A DNA stretch of 64,000 nucleotides from Azospirillum soli (GCF_017876165.1 NZ_JAGINQ010000003.1:1-64000), one strand, 5' to 3'; positions 8,399-17,362 are shown, counted from the first letter of the stretch. Numbers and translations are program-made. The notes: a model not told the origin generated them from the letters alone.

Positions 8399-9341
8399 GG
8401 AATTCCCCTCCGGACAGGGCGACGGCCGACTGGACCTGCTCGTTGACATGGAGGCGGAAGACGTCGGGGCGGGAATAGTGGCCAGCGACGTCGAAGTCGT
8501 ACTTACCGCGGGCGATGTCACCACGGTCGAGTTCGGCGACCTGGATCAACTCGCCACCGAAGTTCGGCTTGACCAGCACGTTGCCAAGCGGGCCGACGAT
8601 GCAGGAGCCACCGCGGATCAGCACGGTGGCCGGATCGTCGCCCTGGATGGCGCGGTAGTCCTCCGGGCAATCCGCACGCGTCAAATACTGGCACGCCGAG
8701 ATGACAAAGCAGCGCCCCTCCAGAGCGATCGTTTGCATGGTGGGAAGCCACGTATCACGGTCGTCCACGGTTGGTGCGCAGTAGAGCTGGATCCCCTTGG
8801 CATACATCGCCATGCGCAGCAGTGGCATGTAGTTCTCCCAACAGATCACGCTGCCGAGCCGTCCCAGGGGCGTTTCCACCACGGCGAGGGTGGAGCCGTC
8901 ACCGAAGCCCCAGACCAAGCGTTCCATCGCCGTGGGCATCAGCTTGCGGTGTTTGGCAAGGAGCCTGCCGTCCGGGCCGAACATCAGCGCGGTGCAATGG
9001 AGCGTTCCGCCATCACGCTCGATCACGCCGACGACAAGGTGCACGGACGCTGCACGGGCTGCGGCCCCAATCGCTTCCGTGGCGGGGCCGGGAACATCGA
9101 TGGCGCTCTCAAAGTAGCGTCGGAAGTCCTCCCGCCCTTCGGGAAGGCGGAGGCCGAGCCGGGCACCAAAATCAAGCCCCTTCGGATAGCCTCCGACAAA
9201 CGCTTCCGGGAACACGAGCAGGTTCGCCCCGCGTCCGGCGGCGTCGCTCGTCAAAGCGGCCAATTTGTCGAGCGTCCGGTTCGTGTCGAACAGAACGGGG
9301 CTCGCCTGAATCACAGCCGCGGTCACGGAGGGGAGCGTCAT
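8391..9341 (-). CDS. Nitrilase (carbon-nitrogen hydrolase family, branch 1)
   Basis: 316-residue cytosolic hydrolase that converts a nitrile to acid plus ammonia. The catalytic triad is visible: Glu46 (FPEAF), Lys133 (KHRKLMPT) and Cys167 (VICWENYMP). The CWENYMP signature marks true nitrilases and cyanide-type hydrolases, not amidases. The start is MTLPSVTAAVIQASP; the longer frame to 9398 is non-homologous. Its last 8 bases overlap the cydA start, so it is made together with a cyanide-insensitive oxidase. The substrate cannot be read from sequence; cyanohydrins, beta-cyanoalanine or cyanide are plausible from context. Confidence 0.9.
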   Translation of the reverse strand: MTLPSVTAAVIQASPVLFDTNRTLDKLAALTSDAAGRGANLLVFPEAFVGGYPKGLDFGARLGLRLPEGREDFRRYFESAIDVPGPATEAIGAAARAASVHLVVGVIERDGGTLHCTALMFGPDGRLLAKHRKLMPTAMERLVWGFGDGSTLAVVETPLGRLGSVICWENYMPLLRMAMYAKGIQLYCAPTVDDRDTWLPTMQTIALEGRCFVISACQYLTRADCPEDYRAIQGDDPATVLIRGGSCIVGPLGNVLVKPNFGGELIQVAELDRGDIARGKYDFDVAGHYSRPDVFRLHVNEQVQSAVALSGGEFHV

Positions 9342-9622
9342 CGTATGTCTCCAAGCGTCTTGCGCTGAAAGTGAGTGATGAGCCGGCGACCGTCGCAAAA
9401 ATCCTGGCGCCGGGCCCGGTGATGGGACGTCGGATTGAGCCGTGGCTGTCGAAGGTTACGGCGCGGGCATCCTTGCCACCGCTTCGCGGGCCAGGCGCTC
9501 AATGTCGTCCCAGCGCCGGGACAGAACCTCGCGCACGTTCCCGGCCGTCAGGCCGCCGGGCGGGCAAGTTTGCGGCCAGGGGCGTTGGGCTCGGGACGTG
9601 TCGGTGTCGACAAGTTCGACGG
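9342..9622. other. Gap between aldolase and nitrilase genes
   Basis: 281 bases. On the minus strand one frame ends with a protein-like tail (GGLTAGNVREVLSRRWDDIE ... MPAP, stop near 9456). It is out of frame with the aldolase and has no start of its own, so it may be the remnant C-terminus of a lost gene. No clear promoter or terminator was seen. Confidence 0.35.
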
Positions 9623-10312
9623 CTACTCGTCGGCGACGTCGAGGCGTTTCCATTCGGCAACGAGGTCGCGCGCCACGGCGCCCACGTCGTGGGCCGTACG
9701 TCCCGGTTTGTAAAGGGTGGTGCCGAACCCGAAGCCATCGGCTCCGGCAGAACGGTACTCGGCCATGTCGTTGAGGCCGATCCCACCGAATGCCAGAAGC
9801 CGGCTTCCCAGCGGCAGCACCGCTCGGACATCTTTGAGATAGGCGGCGCCAAGGCGGGCCGCCGGAAAGATTTTCAGCACGCGCGCGCCGTGGCGCGAGG
9901 CGACCAGCGCTTCCGTGGGCGTCAAGCAGCCGATCACCGGGACGCGGTCGGCTCGGACGGCGGCATCGATCACCGCGGGCTCGGTGTTCGGGGTGACGAT
10001 CATCTCGCCACCAACCGCGTTTACGCGCTCTACGTCCGCAGCGGTCAAAACGGTGCCCGCTCCGATGCACACCCCGGGAGACCGCCGGGCGGCAAGTTTG
10101 CCGATGCTGGTCAGGGCATCGGGTGAGTTGAGCGGAATCTCGATAAGCGTGACCCCGGCCTCGACCACAGCGTCGAACACCGGTTCCGCTTCCTCAGGCG
10201 TTATGCCCCGCAGCACGGCGATCAGCGGCATCGCCTTGAAAGCCTGTTCAAACGCTTGCGCGGTGTCGCTCATGATCTTGTCGCTCATGATCTTGTCGCT
10301 CATGATCTTCAT
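9623..10312 (-). CDS. dgoA: KDPG / 2-dehydro-3-deoxy-6-phosphogalactonate-type aldolase
   Basis: Class I aldolase of the KDPG family (about 229 residues) that cleaves a 2-keto-3-deoxy-6-phospho sugar acid to pyruvate and glyceraldehyde 3-phosphate, or the reverse. Key residues: the Schiff-base lysine in VLKIFPAA (about 147) and the acid/base glutamate in LIEIPLNSP (about 58). The GFGFGTTLYKPG end resembles DgoA more than Eda. The N-terminus is odd: a 15-base unit is repeated about three times, giving MSDKIMSDKIMSD and several possible ATG starts. GGAG precedes the ATGs at 10312 and 10303, and the spacing favours 10303. No other sugar-acid genes are nearby; its neighbours are a MocR regulator and a nitrilase. 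Confidence 0.85.
   Translation of the reverse strand: MKIMSDKIMSDKIMSDTAQAFEQAFKAMPLIAVLRGITPEEAEPVFDAVVEAGVTLIEIPLNSPDALTSIGKLAARRSPGVCIGAGTVLTAADVERVNAVGGEMIVTPNTEPAVIDAAVRADRVPVIGCLTPTEALVASRHGARVLKIFPAARLGAAYLKDVRAVLPLGSRLLAFGGIGLNDMAEYRSAGADGFGFGTTLYKPGRTAHDVGAVARDLVAEWKRLDVADE
10264..10309. repeat. 15-bp tandem repeat at the 5' end of the aldolase gene
   Basis: The unit CATGATCTTGTCGCT (plus strand) is present twice in full at 10271-10285 and 10286-10300, with partial copies on both sides. It is in frame and adds MSDKI units to the aldolase N-terminus, each carrying a possible start codon. Confidence 0.9.
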
Positions 10313-10384
10313 CACTCCCAAAAAGCCGCGTCGATTTCGCCGGTCTGAACCCGCGAGTTTCCACGCAGCGGTCGCGGTGCCGCT

Positions 10385-11794
10385 TCAAATGACCACACCG
10401 GCCAGAGCCGGACTTTGGTCGAGCGCTTCCGCAAGGATGTCCAAGACACGTTGCGTGTCGGCGCGGTTGGTCGGCGCCCCCAAGCAGATGCGCAGCGCCT
10501 CTGGAACCGGCTCGGCAACGGCAAAGGTGTCGCTGACCACGGCCGCGATGCCGCGGGTGCGCAGGTGTGTCGCAAACTCGCCACGCGTCCACGTCGCGGG
10601 CAGGTTGAGCCACAGATGGAAGCCTTCGGGGTGCGCCGCGTAGCTTCCTGGCGGAAGCGTAGCCTGTGCCATACGCTGACGGGCCGCCGCTTCCGATCGA
10701 ATGGCGCCGAGCAGCCGGTCAGCGGTTCCATCGCCGATCCACTGTGTGGCAATCGCGGCCAGCAGGGGCGGCGTGGCCAGCATCGTCGCCCGTTGCGCTC
10801 CAATCACCCGCATCGCTTGCCGGGCGTCGGGAGCGGCGACGTAGCTGATGCGCAGCCCGGGGGCGACGCATTTGGCAAGCCCGGCAACGTGGTAGGTCAA
10901 TTCGGGCGCGAGGGCGGCGATGGGCGGAACGCCTGTCTCCGGAAGAACACCGTAGATGTCATCCTCGATGATCGGCACACCGTGCTCACGCGCAATGGCC
11001 ACGATCGCCCGCCGCCGTTCCAAAGACATCGTTGCTGTGGTCGGATTGTGCAGCGTCGGCGTGCAGTACAGGGCTTTGGGGGCATGCGCGGAAAACGCCG
11101 CTTTCAGCGCATCCGGGTCGAGGCCGTGAGCGTCCATGGCCACGCCAACCACCCGCAGGCCAAGCTGCTGCGCGAGCGCCTTGAAGCCCGGGTACGTCAA
11201 AGCTTCCGCGCATACGGTGTCGCCGGAGCGGGCCAGCGCGGTCAACAGGGAGAGCAGCGCGCTCTGCGTGCCGGGGCAAAGGACGACGCGCTCCGCAGAC
11301 AGATCAGGCAAACGCCGGCCAAGCCATTGCACCCCGGCACCGCGATCCCTGAGACTCGCCCCCACGTCGGGATAGCGCAAGACGGTGCGTGGGTCGGTTT
11401 GCAAGACCGCCTCGGCCATGCTCTGGCGAACGCGCTCCAACAGCTCCGGCGAGTCCGGCAACGGCGGCTGGTTCATCGTCATGTCGACGAAGGCGCCAAA
11501 GGCGTCGCCGCTGCGTTCGGCACGCGCCGGCGCGGGCGCCGGCAGACGGACAAAGGTTCCCAGTCCGACGCGGGCGTCGAGCAAGCCGCGCTGCCCTGCC
11601 TCCTTGTAGGCGCGGGTGACGGTGGTCAAGTCAAGGTCCAAACGCTCGGCAAGCACACGCTGTGGCGGCAACCGCTGGCCGGGCGCGAGGCGTCCGCTGC
11701 GAATGTCGTCCGCGATCGTGTCGGCGATGGCCAGGTAGACAGGTTTGTCCTTGCTCCCGATTTCGGGGACCCAATCCTTTTGTTCCGCGTGCAT
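10385..11794 (-). CDS. MocR-type regulator: GntR winged helix fused to a PLP aminotransferase fold
   Basis: 469 residues. The N-terminal winged helix-turn-helix (about 17-80; IADDIRSGRLAPGQRLPPQR then TTVTRAYKEAG) is followed by a full fold-type-I aminotransferase-like domain with the PLP lysine Lys308 in GLAKCVAPGLRISY and the IIEDDIYG aspartate motif. MocR proteins use PLP or its aldimines as effectors and bind direct repeats. The ATG at 11794 has a strong AAGGAAG site 3 bases before it; the longer frame to 11971 is not supported. It lies on the same strand between hemA/DUF983 and the aldolase-nitrilase-cyd genes. It is the natural candidate to bind the CCATACAA repeats near hemA and serC, but none is found at its own start. 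Confidence 0.92.
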   Translation of the reverse strand: MHAEQKDWVPEIGSKDKPVYLAIADTIADDIRSGRLAPGQRLPPQRVLAERLDLDLTTVTRAYKEAGQRGLLDARVGLGTFVRLPAPAPARAERSGDAFGAFVDMTMNQPPLPDSPELLERVRQSMAEAVLQTDPRTVLRYPDVGASLRDRGAGVQWLGRRLPDLSAERVVLCPGTQSALLSLLTALARSGDTVCAEALTYPGFKALAQQLGLRVVGVAMDAHGLDPDALKAAFSAHAPKALYCTPTLHNPTTATMSLERRRAIVAIAREHGVPIIEDDIYGVLPETGVPPIAALAPELTYHVAGLAKCVAPGLRISYVAAPDARQAMRVIGAQRATMLATPPLLAAIATQWIGDGTADRLLGAIRSEAAARQRMAQATLPPGSYAAHPEGFHLWLNLPATWTRGEFATHLRTRGIAAVVSDTFAVAEPVPEALRICLGAPTNRADTQRVLDILAEALDQSPALAGVVI

Positions 11795-11996
11795 GATCTT
11801 CCTTATGGGCCGTGTGGCGGACAGCTCTGACATCCAGTTGCACCCTATGACGGTCGAGCGAAGGCCACGCAAGGGGGCTTCCAATTGGCCCAGGGGAACG
11901 GGGCGCGGGGCTCCATGCGCAAGCGGTGCGGCACCTGGGCCCCAGTCACGCACAGGCGGAACGATGCACATTGGGCCGTGATGACGCGAGCCCCCC

Positions 11997-12155
11997 TTAT
12001 CGGGTCAGGCGCACCAGGATCGCCAAGTTGATCCATGACGCGACCACGATGATGAAGACGGCCACATCCGGGCTTGCGAGCATAACGCCGACGTACCCGA
12101 CCACACTCACAAGCAAAAGGACAAGCGCCCGGAGTGTTACCCGGTGATCTTCCAT
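11997..12155 (-). CDS. Small two-helix membrane protein, 52 residues
   Basis: Frame beginning MEDHRVTLRALVLLLVSVVG, with two hydrophobic segments (about 9-27 and 31-49) joined by a short ASPD turn and ending in a basic RLTR tail. GGAG lies 7 bases before the ATG. The topology and ribosome site make it a convincing gene, but I recognise no family. It lies between DUF983 and the MocR gene on the same strand. Confidence 0.65.
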   Translation of the reverse strand: MEDHRVTLRALVLLLVSVVGYVGVMLASPDVAVFIIVVASWINLAILVRLTR

Positions 12156-12253
12156 GACTGTGTCTCCACTATACGTTTGATGATTGCCCCAGGAAACGGG
12201 GCTGCACGGTGGGTTTGTCCGCTAACGGACGCTGACGTTCTGCCGCATCCGGA

Positions 12254-12640
12254 TCATTGTTCCTTGGCTTGCACCAGGCGTCCTTCTTCGGCTTTGTGCA
12301 CGTATTGAGAACTTACGATCCATCCCTTGAGTGGCCGCAAAAGGGCCAAACAGCCTCCCAACAACATTGGCAGGGAGGTGATGAGGTGGACCCAAATCGG
12401 CGGTTGGTGCTGGATTTCGAGCCAGCCCGCGAACGCCACCACGGGAAAGCTGACAATCGACATGACGAAGAACGCCGGGCCGTCCGCCGGGTCAGCGAAG
12501 GACAGGTCAAGCCCACACACGGTGCAGCGCGGGGCCAGATTCAGGTAGCCCTGGAAAATGCTGCCCTGCCCACAGCCCGGACACCGCCCGCGGATGCCTG
12601 TCTTGATGGGCGATAGAACGGGATAATGTTGCTCGGTCAT
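12254..12640 (-). CDS. DUF983 family membrane protein
   Basis: 128 residues starting MTEQHYPVLSPIKTG. The N-terminal CPGCG ... CTVCG pair (about residues 20-44) forms the zinc-ribbon-like motif typical of DUF983, followed by two transmembrane helices (about 55-75 and 82-100). The start is chosen from an AAGGAG site 9 bases upstream, because the in-frame extension lacks homology. The family often occurs near haem or cytochrome oxidase genes in alphaproteobacteria, and here it follows hemA by about 100 bases. Its biochemical role is unknown. Confidence 0.85.
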   Translation of the reverse strand: MTEQHYPVLSPIKTGIRGRCPGCGQGSIFQGYLNLAPRCTVCGLDLSFADPADGPAFFVMSIVSFPVVAFAGWLEIQHQPPIWVHLITSLPMLLGGCLALLRPLKGWIVSSQYVHKAEEGRLVQAKEQ

Positions 12641-12744
12641 TGCGGTTCTCCTTGCCGGCGTCCGATGATCCGCCAAGCGCTTCCGACCACCATCGGGATG
12701 AGCGGGGGCGCGACCGGGACTCCGTCCCCGCTCGACGACGCGGG

Positions 12745-13968
12745 TCACGCCGCACGCTGGCGCACCTGCAGGTCCAGGCGGCTCCACACGTCGAGCATGG
12801 CGTCGACGAGGCGGGCCATGTCGGCGTCGCTGTGCAGCGGGGTTGGGGTAAGGCGCAGCCGTTCCAGACCGCGTGGCACGGTCGGGTAGTTGATCGGCTG
12901 CACATAGATGTTGTGCCGCTCCAGCAACTCGTCCGAGGCGCGCTTGCAGCGGTGGGCGTCGCCGACCATCACCGGAACGATGTGGCTGGCGCTGGGCATC
13001 ACCGGCAGGCCAGCCTCGGCCATCAGGCGCTTCAGCGTGGCGGCGCGCTCCTGGTGGCGGTCGCGCTCGGTCTGGCTCTGCTTCAGGTAGCGGATGCTGG
13101 CCAGCGCGCCGGCCGCGAGCACCGGCGACAGCGAGGTCGAGAAGATGAAGCCCGCCGCGAAGCTGCGGATGCAGTCCACCAGCGCGGTCGAGCCGGTGAT
13201 GTAGCCGCCCTGCACGCCGAAGGCCTTGCCCAGCGTGCCCTCAATGATGGTCAGGCGGTCCATGGCGCCGTCGCGCTCGGCCACGCCGGCGCCGCGCGGG
13301 CCGTACATGCCGACCGCGTGCACCTCGTCCAGGTAGGTCATCGCGCCGTACTTGTCGGCGACGTCGCACAGGTCATGGATCGGGGCGATGTCGCCGTCCA
13401 TGGAATAGACGCTCTCGAACGCCACGACCTTGGGCCGGTCCGGGGCGATCTGCGACAGCAGCTCGTCCAGGTGCTTGGGGTCGTTGTGGCGGAAGATGTG
13501 CTTCTCGGCGCCGGAATTGCGGATGCCGGTGATCATCGAATTGTGATTCAGCGCGTCGGACAGGATGACGCAGTTCGGCAGCAGCTTGCCCAGCGTGCCC
13601 AGCGTCGCGTCGTTCGACACGTAGCCCGAGGTGAACAGCAGCGCCGCTTCCTTGCCGTGCAGGTCGGCCAGCTCACGCTCCAGCAGCACATGGTAGTGGT
13701 TGGTGCCGGAGATGTTGCGCGTGCCGCCGGCCCCCGCGCCGACGCCGTCGATGGCGTCGTGCATGGCCTTCAGGACGGCCGGGTTCTGGCCCATGCCGAG
13801 ATAGTCGTTGGAGCACCAGACCGTGACCTCCCGCTCCTTGCCGGAGGCGTCGCGGTAGGTCGCCTTCGGAAAGTTCCCCGCGTGGCGTTCCAGGTCGGCG
13901 AAGACCCGGTAACGGCCATCCTGCTTGAGGGTCGCGATCTGGGTGCGGAAGAAGCTTTCGTACGGCAT
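12745..13968 (-). CDS. hemA: 5-aminolevulinate synthase
   Basis: 407-residue PLP enzyme condensing glycine and succinyl-CoA to 5-aminolevulinate, the first step of haem synthesis by the Shemin (C4) route used by alphaproteobacteria. Motifs seen: [10 protein letters not shown] (about 81-90), [11 protein letters not shown] and the catalytic Lys248 in EGTLGKAFG. Full length. It is read toward DUF983 and the MocR gene. The 281 bases upstream carry the repeated CCATACAA motif at 14195-14235. This gap also contains TTGTATGGCATCAA, which resembles an FNR/FixK box (TTGAT-N4-ATCAA) with two mismatches. Oxygen control of hemA is therefore a competing reading. Confidence 0.96.
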   Translation of the reverse strand: MPYESFFRTQIATLKQDGRYRVFADLERHAGNFPKATYRDASGKEREVTVWCSNDYLGMGQNPAVLKAMHDAIDGVGAGAGGTRNISGTNHYHVLLERELADLHGKEAALLFTSGYVSNDATLGTLGKLLPNCVILSDALNHNSMITGIRNSGAEKHIFRHNDPKHLDELLSQIAPDRPKVVAFESVYSMDGDIAPIHDLCDVADKYGAMTYLDEVHAVGMYGPRGAGVAERDGAMDRLTIIEGTLGKAFGVQGGYITGSTALVDCIRSFAAGFIFSTSLSPVLAAGALASIRYLKQSQTERDRHQERAATLKRLMAEAGLPVMPSASHIVPVMVGDAHRCKRASDELLERHNIYVQPINYPTVPRGLERLRLTPTPLHSDADMARLVDAMLDVWSRLDLQVRQRAA

Positions 13969-14194
13969 TGGAGGTCTATCCTTGCCAAGGAGAACGAAGA
14001 AGGTTCAGCGCGAGAGGCACCGTGTCGTGACGGGCGGCGGGGCGGTAGGTCTTAAGGGCCCCCGACGGCGAGACACCGACATGGGCGCGATCGTTTCCAA
14101 CGCTGTTGGCGCGGGCCGATGGATTGACGTTTCAGCGGCCCTTCGTGGCGGCTTGAAACGCCTCACGGACATCGCTTGCCAACAAGCATCCTAT

Positions 14195-14235
14195 TTGTAT
14201 GGCATCAATAAGCGGATTGCAAGGGTATTGTACGG
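14195..14235 (-). promoter_or_regulatory. Direct-repeat operator candidate upstream of hemA
   Basis: On the minus strand the order is AATAATCCGTACAA, then CAATCCGCTT, then CCATACAA. The two CCRTACAA units (plus-strand starts 14195 and 14228) are in the same orientation, 33 bases apart. The same three blocks in the same order occur upstream of serC with 43-base spacing. TTGCAA ... TACAAAT inside this stretch could also act as -35/-10 elements of the hemA promoter. Confidence 0.6.
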
Positions 14236-14249
14236 ATTATTGTCTGCGG

Positions 14250-15335
14250 TCAGGGTGGTGGGAGAAGGGAGTCCAGGGCATTCAGCAGGTGGATGTTTTG
14301 ATCCGGCCGACCGACCGTCACCCGGAGGGCGTCGCGAAGCCGGTCCTCGTCGAAGTGACGGACCAGGACGCCCTGGGCCTTCAGCCCAGCGTGAAGAGCC
14401 GCCGCTCCTCCGTCGATGTGGCTTGGCACATGGCCGAGCAAAAAATTGCCCTGCGAGGGGGGAGAGGGGATGCCGCGCTCCGCGAGTGCGGCGCACAACC
14501 GGTCGCGTTCCCCGCGCACCAGCGCCCACGTGGTGGCGGCATCCGCACGGCTTTCCAACGCCGCCGTCGCCAAGCGCTGTGCGATTGCGTCGGTGTTGTA
14601 GCTGTCCTTTGTTTTGGTCAGCAAAGGCGCGATCAACGATGCGGCCCCGATGCCATAAGCAAAACGAAGCCCCGCCAGCGAGTAGCCCTTGCTCAGCGTG
14701 CGCAGGAGCAGAACGTTGTCGTTGCGGGAGATCAGCGGAAGGCTGTCGTGACACAGGGCGGGATCGACGAAATCAACGTAGGCTTCATCGACCAGCAGCA
14801 CACCACGGAAGGCGCGGGCGATCACCTCCAGCCGGCCCACGTCGGTCAAGCGACCGCTTGGCGCGTGCGGGTTCACCAGGATGGCCAGCCGTGCATTCGA
14901 CGAGCACAGGTCCTGGAGAAAGCGGTCCGGCAGCGCCCAATCATCGTCGAGGGGAATGCGCAGTGTGGAACAGCCGTGAATGCCGGCCAGAACCGGATAC
15001 AGGGAATAGCTTGGCTGGGCGACCGCGATCGGCGTACTTGGCTCCGCAAAGGTCGTGATCGCGAGGCGGAGCAGCTCATCGCCGCCGTTGGTGGCCACGA
15101 TGTTGTCCGGCTCGACCTTGTGCACGGCCGCGGCGGCATGCCGGAAGGCGCGCGCGGTCGGGTCGGGATACCGTCGGAGCGCGTCGGCGTCGATGCCACG
15201 CATCGCCTCGAGCACGGCGGTGCTGGGAGGATAAGGGTTTTCGTTCGTGTTCAGCTTGGCGAACACCGGCGTGTCCGGCTGCTCCCCCGGCACATACGGG
15301 GCGAGCTGCCGAATGTTGGCTCGTTCGTAAAACAT
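14250..15335 (-). CDS. hisC: Histidinol-phosphate aminotransferase family enzyme
   Basis: 361-residue fold-type-I aminotransferase with the HisC pattern: LNTNENPYPPS near the N-terminus (about 28-38), LVDEAYVDF (about 181-189) and the PLP lysine Lys216 in TLSKGYSLAGLR. In histidine synthesis it converts imidazole acetol phosphate to histidinol phosphate, but HisC-like enzymes also act on aromatic or other amino acids. No other his gene is nearby. It lies 53 bases after serC on the same strand, probably cotranscribed. A dedicated role in this cluster is possible. Confidence 0.88.
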   Translation of the reverse strand: MFYERANIRQLAPYVPGEQPDTPVFAKLNTNENPYPPSTAVLEAMRGIDADALRRYPDPTARAFRHAAAAVHKVEPDNIVATNGGDELLRLAITTFAEPSTPIAVAQPSYSLYPVLAGIHGCSTLRIPLDDDWALPDRFLQDLCSSNARLAILVNPHAPSGRLTDVGRLEVIARAFRGVLLVDEAYVDFVDPALCHDSLPLISRNDNVLLLRTLSKGYSLAGLRFAYGIGAASLIAPLLTKTKDSYNTDAIAQRLATAALESRADAATTWALVRGERDRLCAALAERGIPSPPSQGNFLLGHVPSHIDGGAAALHAGLKAQGVLVRHFDEDRLRDALRVTVGRPDQNIHLLNALDSLLPPP

Positions 15336-15388
15336 GGCTGATTCCCGAAGACAATTTCAAACCTGACTCCCAGCCTTGCGCGCACCTG

Positions 15389-16549
15389 TCACGAGCGCGC
15401 GCTGTGAAAGGCCCAATCGAGCCAGGGAAGCAGCGCCTCCATGTCGTCGTTCTCCACCGTGGCACCCGCCCACAGGCGCAGGCCCGGAGGCGCGTCGCGG
15501 TAGGAGCCGACGTCGAACGCCGCCCCCTCCTTCTCCAGCAGCGCCGCCAGCGTCTTGGCGAAGTCGGCCTGCGCGGCGGGCGAAAGCCCGTTCACCTCCG
15601 GATCGGTGAAGCGCAGGCAGATCGCCGTGCAGGAGCGGATCGCCGGATCGGTGGCCAGGAAGCCGGCCCAGTCGCTTGTCTCCACCCACTCCGCGACGAT
15701 GCGCAGGTTCTGCTCCGACCGGCGGATCAGGTTCGGCAGGCCGCCGGCCGACAGGGCCCAGCGCAGGCCGTCGATGGCGTCCTCCACGCACAGCATGGAC
15801 GGGGTGTTGATGGTGTCGCCCTCGAAGATGCCGTCGATCAGCTTGCCGCCCTTGGTCAGGCGGAAGATCTTCGGCAGCGGCCGGTCGGGCTGGAAGGTCT
15901 CCAGCCGTTCCACGGCGCGCGGGCTCAGCACCAGCATGCCGTGCGCGGCCTCGCCGCCCAGCACCTTCTGCCAGGACCAGGTCGCCACGTCGATCTTGTG
16001 CCACGGAAGGTCCATGGCGAAGGCGGCGGAGGTCGCGTCGCAGATCGACAGGCCCTGCCGGTCGTCCGGGATCCAGTCGGCGTTCGGCACCCGCACGCCC
16101 GAGGTCGTGCCGTTCCAGGTGAAGACCACGTCGTGGCTGAAATCGACCTGGGTCAGGTCCGGCAGCTCGCCGTAGGAGGCGGTGAGGATGCGGGCGTTCG
16201 CCAGCTTCAGCTGCTTGGTGACGTCGGTCACCCACTCCTTGCCGAAGCTCTCCCAGGCCAGCATGTCGACGCCGCGGGCGCCCAGCATCGACCACAGCGC
16301 CATCTCCACGGCGCCGGTGTCCGACGCGGGCACGATGCCGATGCGGTAGTCGCCGGGGATGGCCAGCACGGCGCGGGTCAGGTCGATGACCTCGCGCAGC
16401 TTCGCCTTGCCGGGCTTGGAGCGGTGCGAGCGGCCGAGCAGCGCGCCCTCCAGCGCGTCCAGCGACCAGCCGGGCCGCTTGGCGCAGGGGCCGGAGGAAA
16501 ACAGCGGGTTCGACGGCCGGCGGGCGGGTTTTTGAAGTGCGGAACGCAT
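15389..16549 (-). CDS. serC: Phosphoserine aminotransferase (alphaproteobacterial type)
   Basis: 386 residues starting [20 protein letters not shown]. The [10 protein letters not shown] start, the PLP lysine Lys195 in [11 protein letters not shown] and the [20 protein letters not shown] block are characteristic of the longer alphaproteobacterial SerC. It makes phosphoserine from 3-phosphohydroxypyruvate, and the same enzyme (PdxF) serves the DXP-dependent PLP pathway by transaminating 4-phosphohydroxythreonine. The ATG is supported by GGAAGG 8 bases upstream. The usual partner serA is absent from the window. Its promoter region, shared with lrgA, carries several CCATACAA motifs. Confidence 0.92.
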   Translation of the reverse strand: MRSALQKPARRPSNPLFSSGPCAKRPGWSLDALEGALLGRSHRSKPGKAKLREVIDLTRAVLAIPGDYRIGIVPASDTGAVEMALWSMLGARGVDMLAWESFGKEWVTDVTKQLKLANARILTASYGELPDLTQVDFSHDVVFTWNGTTSGVRVPNADWIPDDRQGLSICDATSAAFAMDLPWHKIDVATWSWQKVLGGEAAHGMLVLSPRAVERLETFQPDRPLPKIFRLTKGGKLIDGIFEGDTINTPSMLCVEDAIDGLRWALSAGGLPNLIRRSEQNLRIVAEWVETSDWAGFLATDPAIRSCTAICLRFTDPEVNGLSPAAQADFAKTLAALLEKEGAAFDVGSYRDAPPGLRLWAGATVENDDMEALLPWLDWAFHSARS

Positions 16550-16628
16550 GGAGCCGATCCTTCCGATGATCGCCAAAGCGCGATGAAGGTTGCGTCGGGG
16601 CTGCTGCCTGCCCGATGCCACAGGACCG

Positions 16629-16867
16629 CCATACGCTGGCTCTGCCCATGGGCACGCTTGTATGGGACAGCGACGACATACACAAGCGGATTGTTCGGCC
16701 TTGTATGGATTATTCGCCTCACAAAAATTCCAAAAAACATCATGGTCTCTCGATGATCGCAGGGCCGACCATGACCAATGCGGGAGATGCAAACGCATCA
16801 GAATATCCATACACATAAAGCGGTTGCGCGCAAAGTTCTTGGTTTGTATGGTTGTTTCTCCATACAA
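16629..16867. promoter_or_regulatory. Divergent serC/lrgA promoter region with repeated CCATACAA motif
   Basis: TTGTATGG occurs at 16658-16665 and 16701-16708 (43 bases apart, same strand), with AAGCGGATTG between them at 16684-16693. Nearer to lrgA, CCATACA at 16807 and CCATACAA at 16860 are 53 bases apart on the plus strand. An inverted TTGTATGG at 16844-16851 faces the 16860 copy across 8 bases, and AAGCGGTTG lies at 16818. A further CCATACG is at 16629. The region 16550-16984 has no supportable gene. Confidence 0.65.
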
Positions 16868-16984
16868 AGGGCCTGCAATAAGCACGGCGCCCGGCTGTTG
16901 AACGCCCGCAAAGGATATCAGCATGCCAGTTCGGCCAAACTTTTCCCCAGTGATGGCGGCGCTCGCGCGGTCGGAAGTGGCGCC

Positions 16985-17362
16985 ATGAGCGCCCTTCAGC
17001 CGCTTGCTCTGCTGCTCGTCTGCCAATTAGGGGGCGAACTGATCGTCCGCATCTTGGCCGCGCCTTTGCCCGGCGCGGTGGTCGGCTGCGCCATGCTGTT
17101 CGCTCTCCTGCTCGTTCGGGGACGCATGCCCCGTGGCCTGAAGACGATCGCCGAGGGGCTGCTCCGATACCTGCCGGTGATGTTCGTTCCGGCGGGTGTC
17201 GGCGTGATGAGCGATGCGCAGCACCTGCGGGACGAGTGGGGAGCGCTTCTCGTCACCTTGGTGCTCAGCACCGCGATCACGATCGCCGCCACGGTTTGGA
17301 GCTTCGGCGCCGTCGCCCGCTTGGTGTCGCAACCGCACGAGACGGACCATGAGGCACGCTGA
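16985..17362 (+). CDS. lrgA: CidA/LrgA family membrane protein
   Basis: 125-residue protein with four predicted helices and the family signature [17 protein letters not shown] (about 29-45) and [17 protein letters not shown] (about 61-77). LrgA/CidA are holin-like proteins that work with LrgB/CidB; in several bacteria the pair transports pyruvate or related 3-carbon acids. The start [11 protein letters not shown] is preferred over in-frame upstream codons because it begins at the first helix. It overlaps lrgB by 14 bases and diverges from serC. Confidence 0.88.
   Translation: MSALQPLALLLVCQLGGELIVRILAAPLPGAVVGCAMLFALLLVRGRMPRGLKTIAEGLLRYLPVMFVPAGVGVMSDAQHLRDEWGALLVTLVLSTAITIAATVWSFGAVARLVSQPHETDHEAR

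Noticed and set aside
14195-14208. FNR box upstream of hemA (TTGTA-TGGC-ATCAA)
   Set aside because: Two mismatches to TTGAT-N4-ATCAA, and the first half is part of the repeated TTGTATGG motif, which occurs elsewhere without the ATCAA half. Kept only as an alternative reading.
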